Positions 17,516 through 23,284 of a stretch of 27,582 bases of DNA are shown piece after piece. Location: positions 1 through 27,582 of IMG/VR virus record IMGVR_UViG_3300025264_000084; one strand, given 5' to 3'. This stretch comes from a virus. The stretch's first letter is position 1, and the number at the start of each line of letters is the position of its first letter. The notes under the pieces were generated by a model that was not told the DNA's origin, ran no database searches, and was given only the letters and a program-made list of their open reading frames with translations. A program made the position numbers and the translations under genes.

Positions 17516-18199
17516 ATGACCGCAAAGATTACAGTCAGCCCAGCCAGCCTTACCCGAGCCATCAGCCAGTCCGAGACTATATCCAACTGGGCAGCCCAGT
17601 TGATGGTAGGCGCAGATGCTACTATCGACCGAATAACAGTTGTGCCAGGCATCCAAGGCCGAGACCGTTTCTGCGCTCGCAAATCTCCCGAGTATCAACA
17701 GGCAGGCGCAGAAGATACACACCGGGCTATAGTCATTGACGCCAAACATTTCGATACCAGCCAGCCAGACTGGCTCGAAAATCTGTTTATCCAAATCATC
17801 CACGAGACCGCTGAAATGGTAGCCCGAGTGCTACATCTTAAGGTTGGCTCGGGCTGTTGGCATAATGAGGCTTTCCGAGGATTACTGGCTAAGGTAGGGT
17901 TAGAGTTCAAAGGTGCTAAAGGTACTGGTACGCTGGCCAACTTTGGTTATGTTGGAATGAAGTTGACGCCTACGCGCCGCGCGCGTATCGCCGAGATTCT
18001 GGCTGAGCTTAAGGTTGACGTGAAGGCATTCACGGTCTCACGTGTCGAGCGTCCAGCCGCTGAGCCCAAACCCGAGAATAGCCGCGTCAACTTTGGATGT
18101 GAGTGCATGCACATCTACATCACTCGGAAACAGGTACCGGAAATGGAAGCTGGGTTGCACACCTGCGCCGCTGGCCACGAGTGGGCCATCCTATCCTAG
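17516..18199 (+). CDS. SprT-like protein with altered metalloprotease motif
   Basis: A 227-aa protein starting at ATG 17516 with AGGAG nine bases upstream. Residues 90-130 match the SprT-like pattern: a hydrophobic helix with HETAE (96-100), then SGCWHNEAFRGLLAKVGLEF, corresponding to the family's (G)xxHNxxFxxLAxxxGLE block. H116 would be the third zinc ligand. Residues 195-221 hold C195, C197, C217 and H221, resembling the zinc-binding tail of SprT-like phage proteins. SprT-family proteases (bacterial SprT, eukaryotic Spartan) use HExxH. Here the second histidine is glutamate (HExxE), so activity may be altered or lost. The role is inferred: processing of host or DNA-bound protein, or only binding. 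Confidence 0.7.
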   Translation: MTAKITVSPASLTRAISQSETISNWAAQLMVGADATIDRITVVPGIQGRDRFCARKSPEYQQAGAEDTHRAIVIDAKHFDTSQPDWLENLFIQIIHETAEMVARVLHLKVGSGCWHNEAFRGLLAKVGLEFKGAKGTGTLANFGYVGMKLTPTRRARIAEILAELKVDVKAFTVSRVERPAAEPKPENSRVNFGCECMHIYITRKQVPEMEAGLHTCAAGHEWAILS

Positions 18200-18220
18200 A
18201 TTCCATCCAAACCCACGCCT

Positions 18221-18240
18221 CACTAGATGTGCATCTAGTG
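18221..18240 (+). repeat. Palindromic repeat R3
   Basis: Exact 20-base unit. Flanks extend the stem by CGCCT (18216-18220) and AGGCG (18241-18245), making 14-base arms. It lies 21 bases after the SprT-like stop codon. Confidence 0.9.
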
Positions 18241-18302
18241 AGGCGCAATCTATTACAGGAGCGTGAGTACATACACTGATACGTGACCTATCACATCAAC
18301 CC

Positions 18303-18322
18303 CACTAGATGTGCATCTAGTG
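18303..18322 (+). repeat. Palindromic repeat R4
   Basis: Exact 20-base unit. Flanks extend the stem by AACCC (18298-18302) and GGGTT (18323-18327), again giving 14-base arms but with a sequence unrelated to the R3 flanks. Confidence 0.9.
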
Positions 18323-18369
18323 GGGTTTAGTGATGGGCCAACACGACGTGTTGAGATTCAACCCATCAC

Positions 18370-18389
18370 CACTAGATGTGCATCTAGTG
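18370..18389 (+). repeat. Palindromic repeat R5
   Basis: Exact 20-base unit, stem extended by one C-G pair. It ends 15 bases before the ATG of the 68-aa Cys-containing gene, with GGGAG (18392-18396) in between. Confidence 0.9.
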
Positions 18390-18404
18390 GCGGGAGATTC
18401 AGTC

Positions 18405-18611
18405 ATGGAAAACCTAGGTAGGCAAGCAGCCCAGGTAGAAGAACAGTTGAAAGTGGTCCAACTGTGCATGATGGGATGTGGTAGGCAGGTAGACATAGAC
18501 AACAGCATACCCATTGAACCTGGCTTGTTCATCGCTGGCTCACGCATCTGCAACCCATGCGTAGAGAAAAAGATTTTCAAGCAGCAGGCTGAGCGCATCA
18601 CACTCTACTAG
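18405..18611 (+). CDS. Small Cys-containing protein, 68 aa
   Basis: MENLGRQAAQVEEQLKVVQL is followed by CMMGCGRQVD and, later, SRICNPCVEKKIF. Two C-x(2-3)-C pairs suggest a single zinc knuckle at the end of a short N-terminal helix. The frame is open further upstream to 18330, but that would translate through repeat R5 and has no ribosome-binding site. ATG at 18405 has GGGAG nine bases upstream and is preferred. The stop codon TAG is the first TAG of repeat R6. Function unknown. DNA, RNA or protein binding through the knuckle is possible. Confidence 0.7.
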   Translation: MENLGRQAAQVEEQLKVVQLCMMGCGRQVDIDNSIPIEPGLFIAGSRICNPCVEKKIFKQQAERITLY

Positions 18612-18625
18612 ATGTGCATCTAGTG
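18606..18625 (+). repeat. Palindromic repeat R6
   Basis: Core ACTAGATGTGCATCTAGT at 18607-18624. The outer pair is T/G, which can wobble-pair in RNA but breaks DNA symmetry. It contains the stop codon of the upstream 68-aa gene. Confidence 0.9.
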
Positions 18626-18657
18626 AGAAGTCACGATCAAAAATACAGGAGATAAAC

Positions 18658-19074
18658 ATGAGACGTATCCACTGTCAGAAATGCGAGGCGTTCCTAACTG
18701 TTGACCAGACACACATAGACGACGGGCTATGTGATATGTGCTGGCCTTACCGTGATGTGCCGAGACTGCACAAAGAACAGATGGAAGGAGACAAGAGATA
18801 CTGCACCGTGTGCGGTGATGGTGACCTGGAAGAATACTACATCTTCCCTGACTGTAACCCAGGGATGGATTACTTCTGCAACGACCACGAGCCTAAGAAC
18901 ATGACGTTCATGGACGTCATTAGGTTCAACTATCTCAGCACATACCCTAAGTATGACCCTAACACTGTGCCTACCACCATCGTGCGGATAGATAAGTGGA
19001 CGATACTCATACCCACGTTCCAACAGATGTGCGACTACTCCGAGGAGCTGGCGTACTGGACTACAAGAGACTAG
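18658..19074 (+). CDS. Cys-rich zinc-binding-like protein, 138 aa
   Basis: Not a recognised family. Residues 1-30 contain IHCQKCEAF and DDGLCDMCWPY, two CxxC pairs that make one zinc site. Around residues 48-80 lie YCTVCGDGDLEEYY and DYFCNDHEP, a second probable site. The remainder (NMTFMDVIRFNYLSTYP..., TTIVRIDKWTILIP) may form a small beta-rich unit. Shine-Dalgarno AGGAG lies about 7 bases before ATG 18658. The stop TAG is the first TAG of repeat R7. It belongs to the cassette series of Cys-rich genes and has no visible catalytic motif. Confidence 0.75.
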   Translation: MRRIHCQKCEAFLTVDQTHIDDGLCDMCWPYRDVPRLHKEQMEGDKRYCTVCGDGDLEEYYIFPDCNPGMDYFCNDHEPKNMTFMDVIRFNYLSTYPKYDPNTVPTTIVRIDKWTILIPTFQQMCDYSEELAYWTTRD

Positions 19075-19088
19075 ATGTGCATCTAGTG
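19069..19088 (+). repeat. Palindromic repeat R7
   Basis: Core ACTAGATGTGCATCTAGT at 19070-19087, without stem extension. Its left CTAG contains the stop codon of the 138-aa gene. The Shine-Dalgarno of the next gene (GAGGAG) begins directly at its right edge. Confidence 0.9.
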
Positions 19089-19098
19089 AGGAGAGATT

Positions 19099-19446
19099 AT
19101 GCAAGGATGCCAACAACCGCTGGTGTGGTACCAGACAGTACCACTTGGATACTACGACTACAAAGAGATAGAGATGCATACCACGTGCGGTACATCTCAG
19201 ACCGATGTAGAAGGGCACACCAGGACACGTCTATGTGAGACATGCTACCACTGGTATCAAGAGAGATACCCACAAGGCTGGTCATGTTATCCAGGTGACA
19301 CATGCCAACACGGTGTGTATGTAGGTGGCGTGATGTACGACTACCTATGTCCTGACTGTGAGGCAGGTGATGGCGTGTTGACTGGCCCTCGTAAGCGCAC
19401 GCCAGAGGAAATCGTCAGGCAATGGGAGTCTATGAGTGAGAGGTAA
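19099..19446 (+). CDS. Cys-rich protein, 115 aa
   Basis: Function not recognised. The translation contains MHTTCGTSQTD, RLCETCYHWY, WSCYPGDTCQHG and YLCPDCEAGDG, giving about seven cysteines plus histidines, probably one or two zinc sites of treble-clef or ribbon type. The C-terminus is charged (RKRTPEEIVRQWESM). GAGGAG lies just before ATG 19099 and also abuts repeat R7. High Tyr, Trp and Cys content is shared with the neighbouring 138-aa protein and with the N-terminal part of the amidoligase-like protein, suggesting a common binding role for this gene group. Confidence 0.75.
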   Translation: MQGCQQPLVWYQTVPLGYYDYKEIEMHTTCGTSQTDVEGHTRTRLCETCYHWYQERYPQGWSCYPGDTCQHGVYVGGVMYDYLCPDCEAGDGVLTGPRKRTPEEIVRQWESMSER

Positions 19447-19454
19447 TGGCAATC

Positions 19455-19474
19455 TACTAGATGTGCATCTAGTG
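19455..19474 (+). repeat. Palindromic repeat R8
   Basis: Core ACTAGATGTGCATCTAGT at 19456-19473 with a T/G outer pair. It lies 9 bases after the stop of the 115-aa gene and 30 before the start of the amidoligase-like gene. Confidence 0.9.
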
Positions 19475-19503
19475 AAATAAATCTAACTAGGAGATAAGGC
19501 ATT

Positions 19504-21327
19504 ATGCCTACGATATTCATTAGCAACAGGCACTCAAGTGAACCGCACGACTTCAACTGGGTCTGGCCTTCGGACCCGAACGTTCGAAACGAGCACCTAA
19601 CTAACTGGGCCAGGACATACGATAGCCTAGGGGTAGGCGGGTGGACTCACAGATGTGGCTATGATGCCTACGTGTCCATGACACCACCACCGATAGACGC
19701 TGTGACCACAGGTGGTACGGTCATACCAGCGACGGGTTGCTTCGATGTGGTGACACACAGCACGCCCGGCTTGCAGTTCTACTGCCGTCCCGACCGCCAC
19801 GCCTACAACGATAACACTGGCAGATGGGAGCCTGGGTGTGGGCGTACCATCTCTCTGACTGGTACACAAACACACCGTTGTGGCCCGTGTAGCAGGTGCG
19901 GTGAATACGATAACGCCTCGTACCGTGTGGAGAGCACCGACCACAACATGACATACACCCTATGCCGTGTGTGCTACGAATACCTGACCTTCGACAGGCC
20001 ACGGTGCATATGCACACGCTGTGAGCGTGTGATTTCGGTGAATGAGGACGAGACAACCTCATTCGGTGATGGCAACTGGTGTGAGAACTGCATGAGTGAG
20101 TACACCTACACCTGTGATGTGTGCCAAGACTCTTATGACCGGGATAACGGTGCGTACTGTGAGTATTGTGAGTGCTGTGATGCGTGTAGTGACTACTGTC
20201 TGGAGATGCACCAAGAGAACTGCTCTGAGTACCAATACGAGCAGAACGGTGGTGGTGGACGCTTACAAAACTATAGCTTCACACCCTACCTCGTATTCCA
20301 CGGTGACACCCGAGCAGGGCAAGCCCTGTTCATGGGCGTGGAGCTTGAGGTAGACCAGCACCGGAGCAGAGACACTGGATACCCAGACATCGACTCGTTC
20401 CTTGAGGATGCCCAACGTATCCTCACACCCATACAGCGTAGCCAGAACGTGGATGATATGGGTCTGTTCTACTTCAAAGAGGACGGGTCACTCCGTAACG
20501 GTGTCGAGATAGTATCTAACCCGGCCACGCTACAATTCCACATGGATACCATGCCGTGGCGCAGCATCATGGACGCAGCCAGGGACAACAGGTTGTTCGG
20601 GCATAACACCGATACCGCTGGCCTACACATCCACGTATCGAGGACAGGTCTGGGTATCAGCAAGGCCGAGCAAGAGTATACCCTGGCTAAGCTAGTCATG
20701 TTGATGTGGCGTCTATGGCCTGAGTTGTTCGCCTTCTCACGGCGTACCGAGCAGACCATGACCCAGTGGGCCTTGCCCAACCACATGTTCGTACCCGACG
20801 TGAGACGGTGCGAGTGTGGTAACAATGGGTGTAATGACTGCATGTCCAACCTGGCTTTCGACCTGATCAAACGTGGCAATGAGTCCGTATCCAAGTTCAC
20901 CCAACAGAAGTACACGGCAGTCAACACACGGCCACGGGATACCCTTGAGTTCAGGCTGTGGCGCAGCACACTCAGGTACGACACGTTCATGGCTACCATG
21001 CAGTTGACCAAGCTACTGATCGACATGAGCATGGAGTTCGACATCACCCACCTGGGCCACGTGAGTTGGGAAGACCTTCTGTCCCAAGCTGCCAGCCACG
21101 AGTACACCCACTTGTGGGACTACGCCACCACCCCCGAGATACGGGAGAAGATGGAACTTGTGAGGCACAGCTGGTCTCCAGCAAACGCCGTAGCACTAGA
21201 TAAGCGGTACATGAACGACGAGCTACTGCAACTGAGCCACGAACGGTTGGTGATAGCCGACACCATAGCTGCTGCCGATATCCTATACCAACAAACCATC
21301 AATGCTTATACGGCAACAATCAACTAG
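19504..21327 (+). CDS. Zinc-cluster protein fused to a putative amidoligase
   Basis: A 607-aa protein. Residues ~1-120 are unassigned. Residues ~125-240 form a dense Cys cluster (CGPCSRCGEY, CRVCYEYL, CICTRCERV, CENCMSEY, CDVCQDSYD, CEYCECCDAC), probably several treble-clef or RING-like zinc sites. Residues ~275-500 match the putative amidoligase family (Pfam Amidoligase_2), relatives of the glutamate-cysteine ligase/glutamine synthetase fold: FMGVELEVD near 276, FKEDGSLRNGVEIVSNP, GLHIHVSR (373-380) and TLEFRLWRSTL (480-490). These supply the acidic metal ligands and the His/Arg positions of the ATP-binding fold. Such enzymes are predicted to join a carboxylate to an amine using ATP. The zinc cluster may recruit a protein substrate. 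The gene lies directly upstream of an amidotransferase-like gene. The acceptor is unknown. Confidence 0.78.
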   Translation: MPTIFISNRHSSEPHDFNWVWPSDPNVRNEHLTNWARTYDSLGVGGWTHRCGYDAYVSMTPPPIDAVTTGGTVIPATGCFDVVTHSTPGLQFYCRPDRHAYNDNTGRWEPGCGRTISLTGTQTHRCGPCSRCGEYDNASYRVESTDHNMTYTLCRVCYEYLTFDRPRCICTRCERVISVNEDETTSFGDGNWCENCMSEYTYTCDVCQDSYDRDNGAYCEYCECCDACSDYCLEMHQENCSEYQYEQNGGGGRLQNYSFTPYLVFHGDTRAGQALFMGVELEVDQHRSRDTGYPDIDSFLEDAQRILTPIQRSQNVDDMGLFYFKEDGSLRNGVEIVSNPATLQFHMDTMPWRSIMDAARDNRLFGHNTDTAGLHIHVSRTGLGISKAEQEYTLAKLVMLMWRLWPELFAFSRRTEQTMTQWALPNHMFVPDVRRCECGNNGCNDCMSNLAFDLIKRGNESVSKFTQQKYTAVNTRPRDTLEFRLWRSTLRYDTFMATMQLTKLLIDMSMEFDITHLGHVSWEDLLSQAASHEYTHLWDYATTPEIREKMELVRHSWSPANAVALDKRYMNDELLQLSHERLVIADTIAAADILYQQTINAYTATIN

Positions 21328-21364
21328 CACACCTATCCCCCCCTAAAGGGGGGATAGTGTGCTA
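21325..21364 (+). terminator. Strong hairpin after the amidoligase-like gene
   Basis: The left arm runs from the stop codon TAG through CACAC and CTATCCCCCC, with loop CTAAA. The right arm is GGGGGGATAG then TGTGCTA. A 10-pair inner stem and a 7-pair outer stem are separated by one bulged C. There is no U-tract directly after, so a classical intrinsic terminator is not certain. It may act as a processing or mRNA-stability element, and repeat R9 starts two bases later. Confidence 0.55.
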
Positions 21365-21366
21365 CT

Positions 21367-21386
21367 CACTAGATGTGCATCTAGTA
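21367..21386 (+). repeat. Palindromic repeat R9
   Basis: Core ACTAGATGTGCATCTAGT at 21368-21385, last copy of the series. It lies between the strong hairpin and the Shine-Dalgarno AGGAG of the amidotransferase-like gene. No copy follows downstream. Confidence 0.9.
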
Positions 21387-21406
21387 ATATATTTAGGAGA
21401 CACAAT

Positions 21407-22339
21407 ATGTGTATCATATGTCGCAAACAACCCAAGGTAAAACTGGACGAGGAATCCTGGGGTTGGTTAGAGAACTCGTTCGATGGCAACGACGACGGTG
21501 CCGGGTTCATGTACCGGGCCGACGGTAAGGTGCGGATCTTCAAGGGCTACATGACCTGGGAATCCTTCCGGGATGCGGTACTAGATAAGCTCGATATCAT
21601 CAACAAGCAGGAAGTCATCTTCCACTTCCGTATCGGGACGTCGGGTACCACATCCAAGGCCATGTGCCACCCGTTCCCCATATCCAAGAAAGATTCCACT
21701 CTGGGGCAGACCAAGCTTAAGACCAATGCTGCCCTGGTACACAACGGCATCATCCCTGGCTATGGTGATAAGGAGTTCTCGGATACCCATGTATTCGTGA
21801 GGGACGTGCTCACTGAGCTGCCGTATAAGACTAAGGCCATGCGTCAACTGATGGCCTCAGCCTTGCACAGTAAGTTCATGATCATGGACGCTGATACCAC
21901 CTATCTCATGGGAGATTTCGAGAAGGAAGAGGGGTGGGAGTTCAGCAACGGAAGCTACAAGTACAAGCCCCGACCCTATACATACAGCGGTGGCGTTACC
22001 TCTGCCTACGGGGGTAAGGACTACGAATACTCCTGGCACCACGGGTATTCCAAGACGGAAGAGACAGTCAACAGCTTGTTGACTAACAAGGACATCGACC
22101 CGTTAGATCTACCCATACTGGACCCCCTTACCGGGGTCTATATCTACCCGGTGGAGTGTCACTTCTGTGGGGAGCCAGTGTTACCCGACGACCTCATCGT
22201 CCGTGAGGACTTCAAGGATGAGGAAGATAAGCCCGTGTCCATGTGTGACCTGTGCTACGAATTCTACCAAGACGTAGGGCCAGAAGCCTACGCCCACGAC
22301 CTAGAGGAAATCTATCCGACAGTAACAGGAGAGAAGTAA
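21407..22339 (+). CDS. Class II glutamine-amidotransferase-like (Ntn hydrolase) protein
   Basis: A 310-aa protein starting MCIICRKQ. Cys2, exposed after Met removal, is the expected N-terminal nucleophile. Other class II amidotransferase features follow in order: DDGAGFMYRADG (29-40), FHFRIGTSG (72-80, with R75), ALVHNGII (109-116, the HNG oxyanion segment) and SDTHVF (125-130). Residues ~265-310 carry CHFCGEP and MCDLCYEF, an added zinc knuckle. The family normally releases ammonia from glutamine. A relative with peptidase or amidase action is also possible. ATG 21407 has AGGAG upstream. The open frame extends to 21359 only by reading through repeat R9. Adjacency to the amidoligase suggests a joint pathway. 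Confidence 0.8.
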   Translation: MCIICRKQPKVKLDEESWGWLENSFDGNDDGAGFMYRADGKVRIFKGYMTWESFRDAVLDKLDIINKQEVIFHFRIGTSGTTSKAMCHPFPISKKDSTLGQTKLKTNAALVHNGIIPGYGDKEFSDTHVFVRDVLTELPYKTKAMRQLMASALHSKFMIMDADTTYLMGDFEKEEGWEFSNGSYKYKPRPYTYSGGVTSAYGGKDYEYSWHHGYSKTEETVNSLLTNKDIDPLDLPILDPLTGVYIYPVECHFCGEPVLPDDLIVREDFKDEEDKPVSMCDLCYEFYQDVGPEAYAHDLEEIYPTVTGEK

Positions 22340-22740
22340 TGGCTGATACATGGGTGGTAGTCGATAAGATACCAGACTGCGATATGTGCAAGGTATCAGG
22401 TGAGAATATCCCAGCGTATGTTGATGGCCAAACTGTCATGGGGCCGTGGGCTAACATGTGCTCCGAACATTTTGAGCTGTGCGGTGTGGGCCTGGGACTA
22501 GGCAAAGGCCAGAGATTACTAACGGAGGAGCCAATGATGACCTACGATCCGAAGCGTGACCCACTGACCATGCACCCCCTGTATCCGCTGATGCAGGGGG
22601 TACTCCATGTCCTTAACTCTACCGCCTACTACGACAGTGGGCGGTGGGTCATGGATAGGGATGAGGCACTGACCCTGGTGGAGACAGCGTTCAAGCACAA
22701 GATGGAGAGGTTGGACGACGACCTAATAGAGGAGGATTAA
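22339..22740 (+). CDS. Small phage zinc-knuckle protein (MGPWANMC motif)
   Basis: A 133-aa protein whose ATG overlaps the previous stop as TAATG, with GGAG just upstream. Residues 12-57 contain CDMCK, YVDGQTVMGPWANMCSEH and GVGLGLGKGQRL. I recognise this as a pattern of small phage proteins in which two Cys and Cys/His pairs bind zinc and a GxGLGxGKGQRL stretch follows. The C-terminal half (HPLYPLMQGVLHVLNSTAYY, ALTLVETAFKHKMERL) looks helical and resembles no domain I know. The function of the family is not established to my knowledge. Confidence 0.72.
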   Translation: MADTWVVVDKIPDCDMCKVSGENIPAYVDGQTVMGPWANMCSEHFELCGVGLGLGKGQRLLTEEPMMTYDPKRDPLTMHPLYPLMQGVLHVLNSTAYYDSGRWVMDRDEALTLVETAFKHKMERLDDDLIEED

Positions 22741-22742
22741 CC

Positions 22743-23018
22743 ATGAGTGAAGAAGATTTTTTCCCCAACACCACGGAGTTGATGCAACGGATCCAACACA
22801 TAGCCACCCTGCCACAAGAGGTATTGGAGCGAGAGGGCTTGGAGATAGGGGGTGCCCTGATCAAGGTTACATCCCAGTGTCAGATAATGTCACGTCAGCT
22901 TGCCGAGCTTTTCGCCACGCTGATGGAGCAGGTGCCAGTAGACACACGATCTGAGCTGCTGGTGCGCTGGAACCGTGTGCAGGCAGAGCTAAGGCAGAGC
23001 ATCTTGTTGGCTACCTAG
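22743..23018 (+). CDS. Small helical hypothetical protein, 91 aa
   Basis: No family recognised. The sequence after the acidic start (MSEEDFFPNTTELMQRIQHI) is almost entirely predicted helix, with heptad-like leucines (MSRQLAELFATLMEQ, ELLVRWNRVQAELRQ), suggesting an oligomerising coiled coil. Shine-Dalgarno AGAGGAGG ends about 6 bases before ATG 22743, and the gene follows the previous stop by 2 bases, so it is in the same transcription unit. Confidence 0.65.
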   Translation: MSEEDFFPNTTELMQRIQHIATLPQEVLEREGLEIGGALIKVTSQCQIMSRQLAELFATLMEQVPVDTRSELLVRWNRVQAELRQSILLAT

Positions 23019-23056
23019 GGGGAGATAGGCAACGGCCCCGGAACCGATACTAAGTA

Positions 23057-23085
23057 TTGACAAGTGGTCTCTAGGATGCTAATCT
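23057..23085 (+). promoter_or_regulatory. Sigma70-like promoter for the replication module
   Basis: TTGACA (23057-23062), a 17-base spacer, then TAATCT (23080-23085) preceded by TGC, which gives an extended -10 TGn element. The -35 is perfect and the -10 weak but extended. It lies in an 86-base gap before the 59-aa zinc protein, so it could restart transcription for the DNA-metabolism genes. Confidence 0.5.
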
Positions 23086-23104
23086 TTAACAAAGAGGAGG
23101 AGCG

Positions 23105-23284
23105 ATGGATATATTCTGCGAGAATTGCCGACATACCTATGTCGCCGTAAAAAGTAGAAGGCTACCTTTATGTCCTGGGTGTAGAGCCCGAGACAAGGTA
23201 GCCGACTACGTAGTAGATGAATGGTTAGACAACATCCAAATACAAGAAGAGAAGGAAGGTAAACCCGATGGCTACTATAGCTAA
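23105..23284 (+). CDS. Small zinc-knuckle protein, 59 aa
   Basis: A short frame with a strong Shine-Dalgarno (GAGGAGG) before ATG 23105. The translation starts MDIFCENCRHTYVAV and continues LPLCPGCRARDKVADYVVDE. The two CxxC pairs, 15 residues apart, form a typical zinc ribbon, followed by an acidic helix (DEWLDNIQIQEEKEG). It overlaps the start of the ParB-like gene by 17 bases. Ribosome-binding site, four ordered cysteines and promoter upstream make it convincing despite its size. Function unknown. Confidence 0.7.
   Translation: MDIFCENCRHTYVAVKSRRLPLCPGCRARDKVADYVVDEWLDNIQIQEEKEGKPDGYYS

Larger units (their letters stand above)
18200..18404 (+). other. Gene-free segment with three palindromic repeats
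   Basis: This 205-base stretch holds repeats R3, R4 and R5 but no supported gene. Between R4 and R5 lies nested dyad symmetry: outer arms GTGATGGG (18330-18337) and CCCATCAC (18362-18369) enclose AACACGACGTGTT (18340-18352). Between R3 and R4 a Shine-Dalgarno-like CAGGAG (18257-18262) is followed only by a few codons. The R3-R4 interval may be the relic of a lost gene cassette. Confidence 0.6.

Noticed and set aside
17177-21386. The nine palindromic repeats as a CRISPR array
   Set aside because: Spacing ranges from 46 bases to nearly 1.9 kb, the intervals encode genes, the repeat is only ~20 bases, and no cas operon is present.
17177-21386. The repeats as ordinary intrinsic terminators
   Set aside because: They lack a following U-tract, and several sit immediately before a ribosome-binding site within what looks like one transcription unit.
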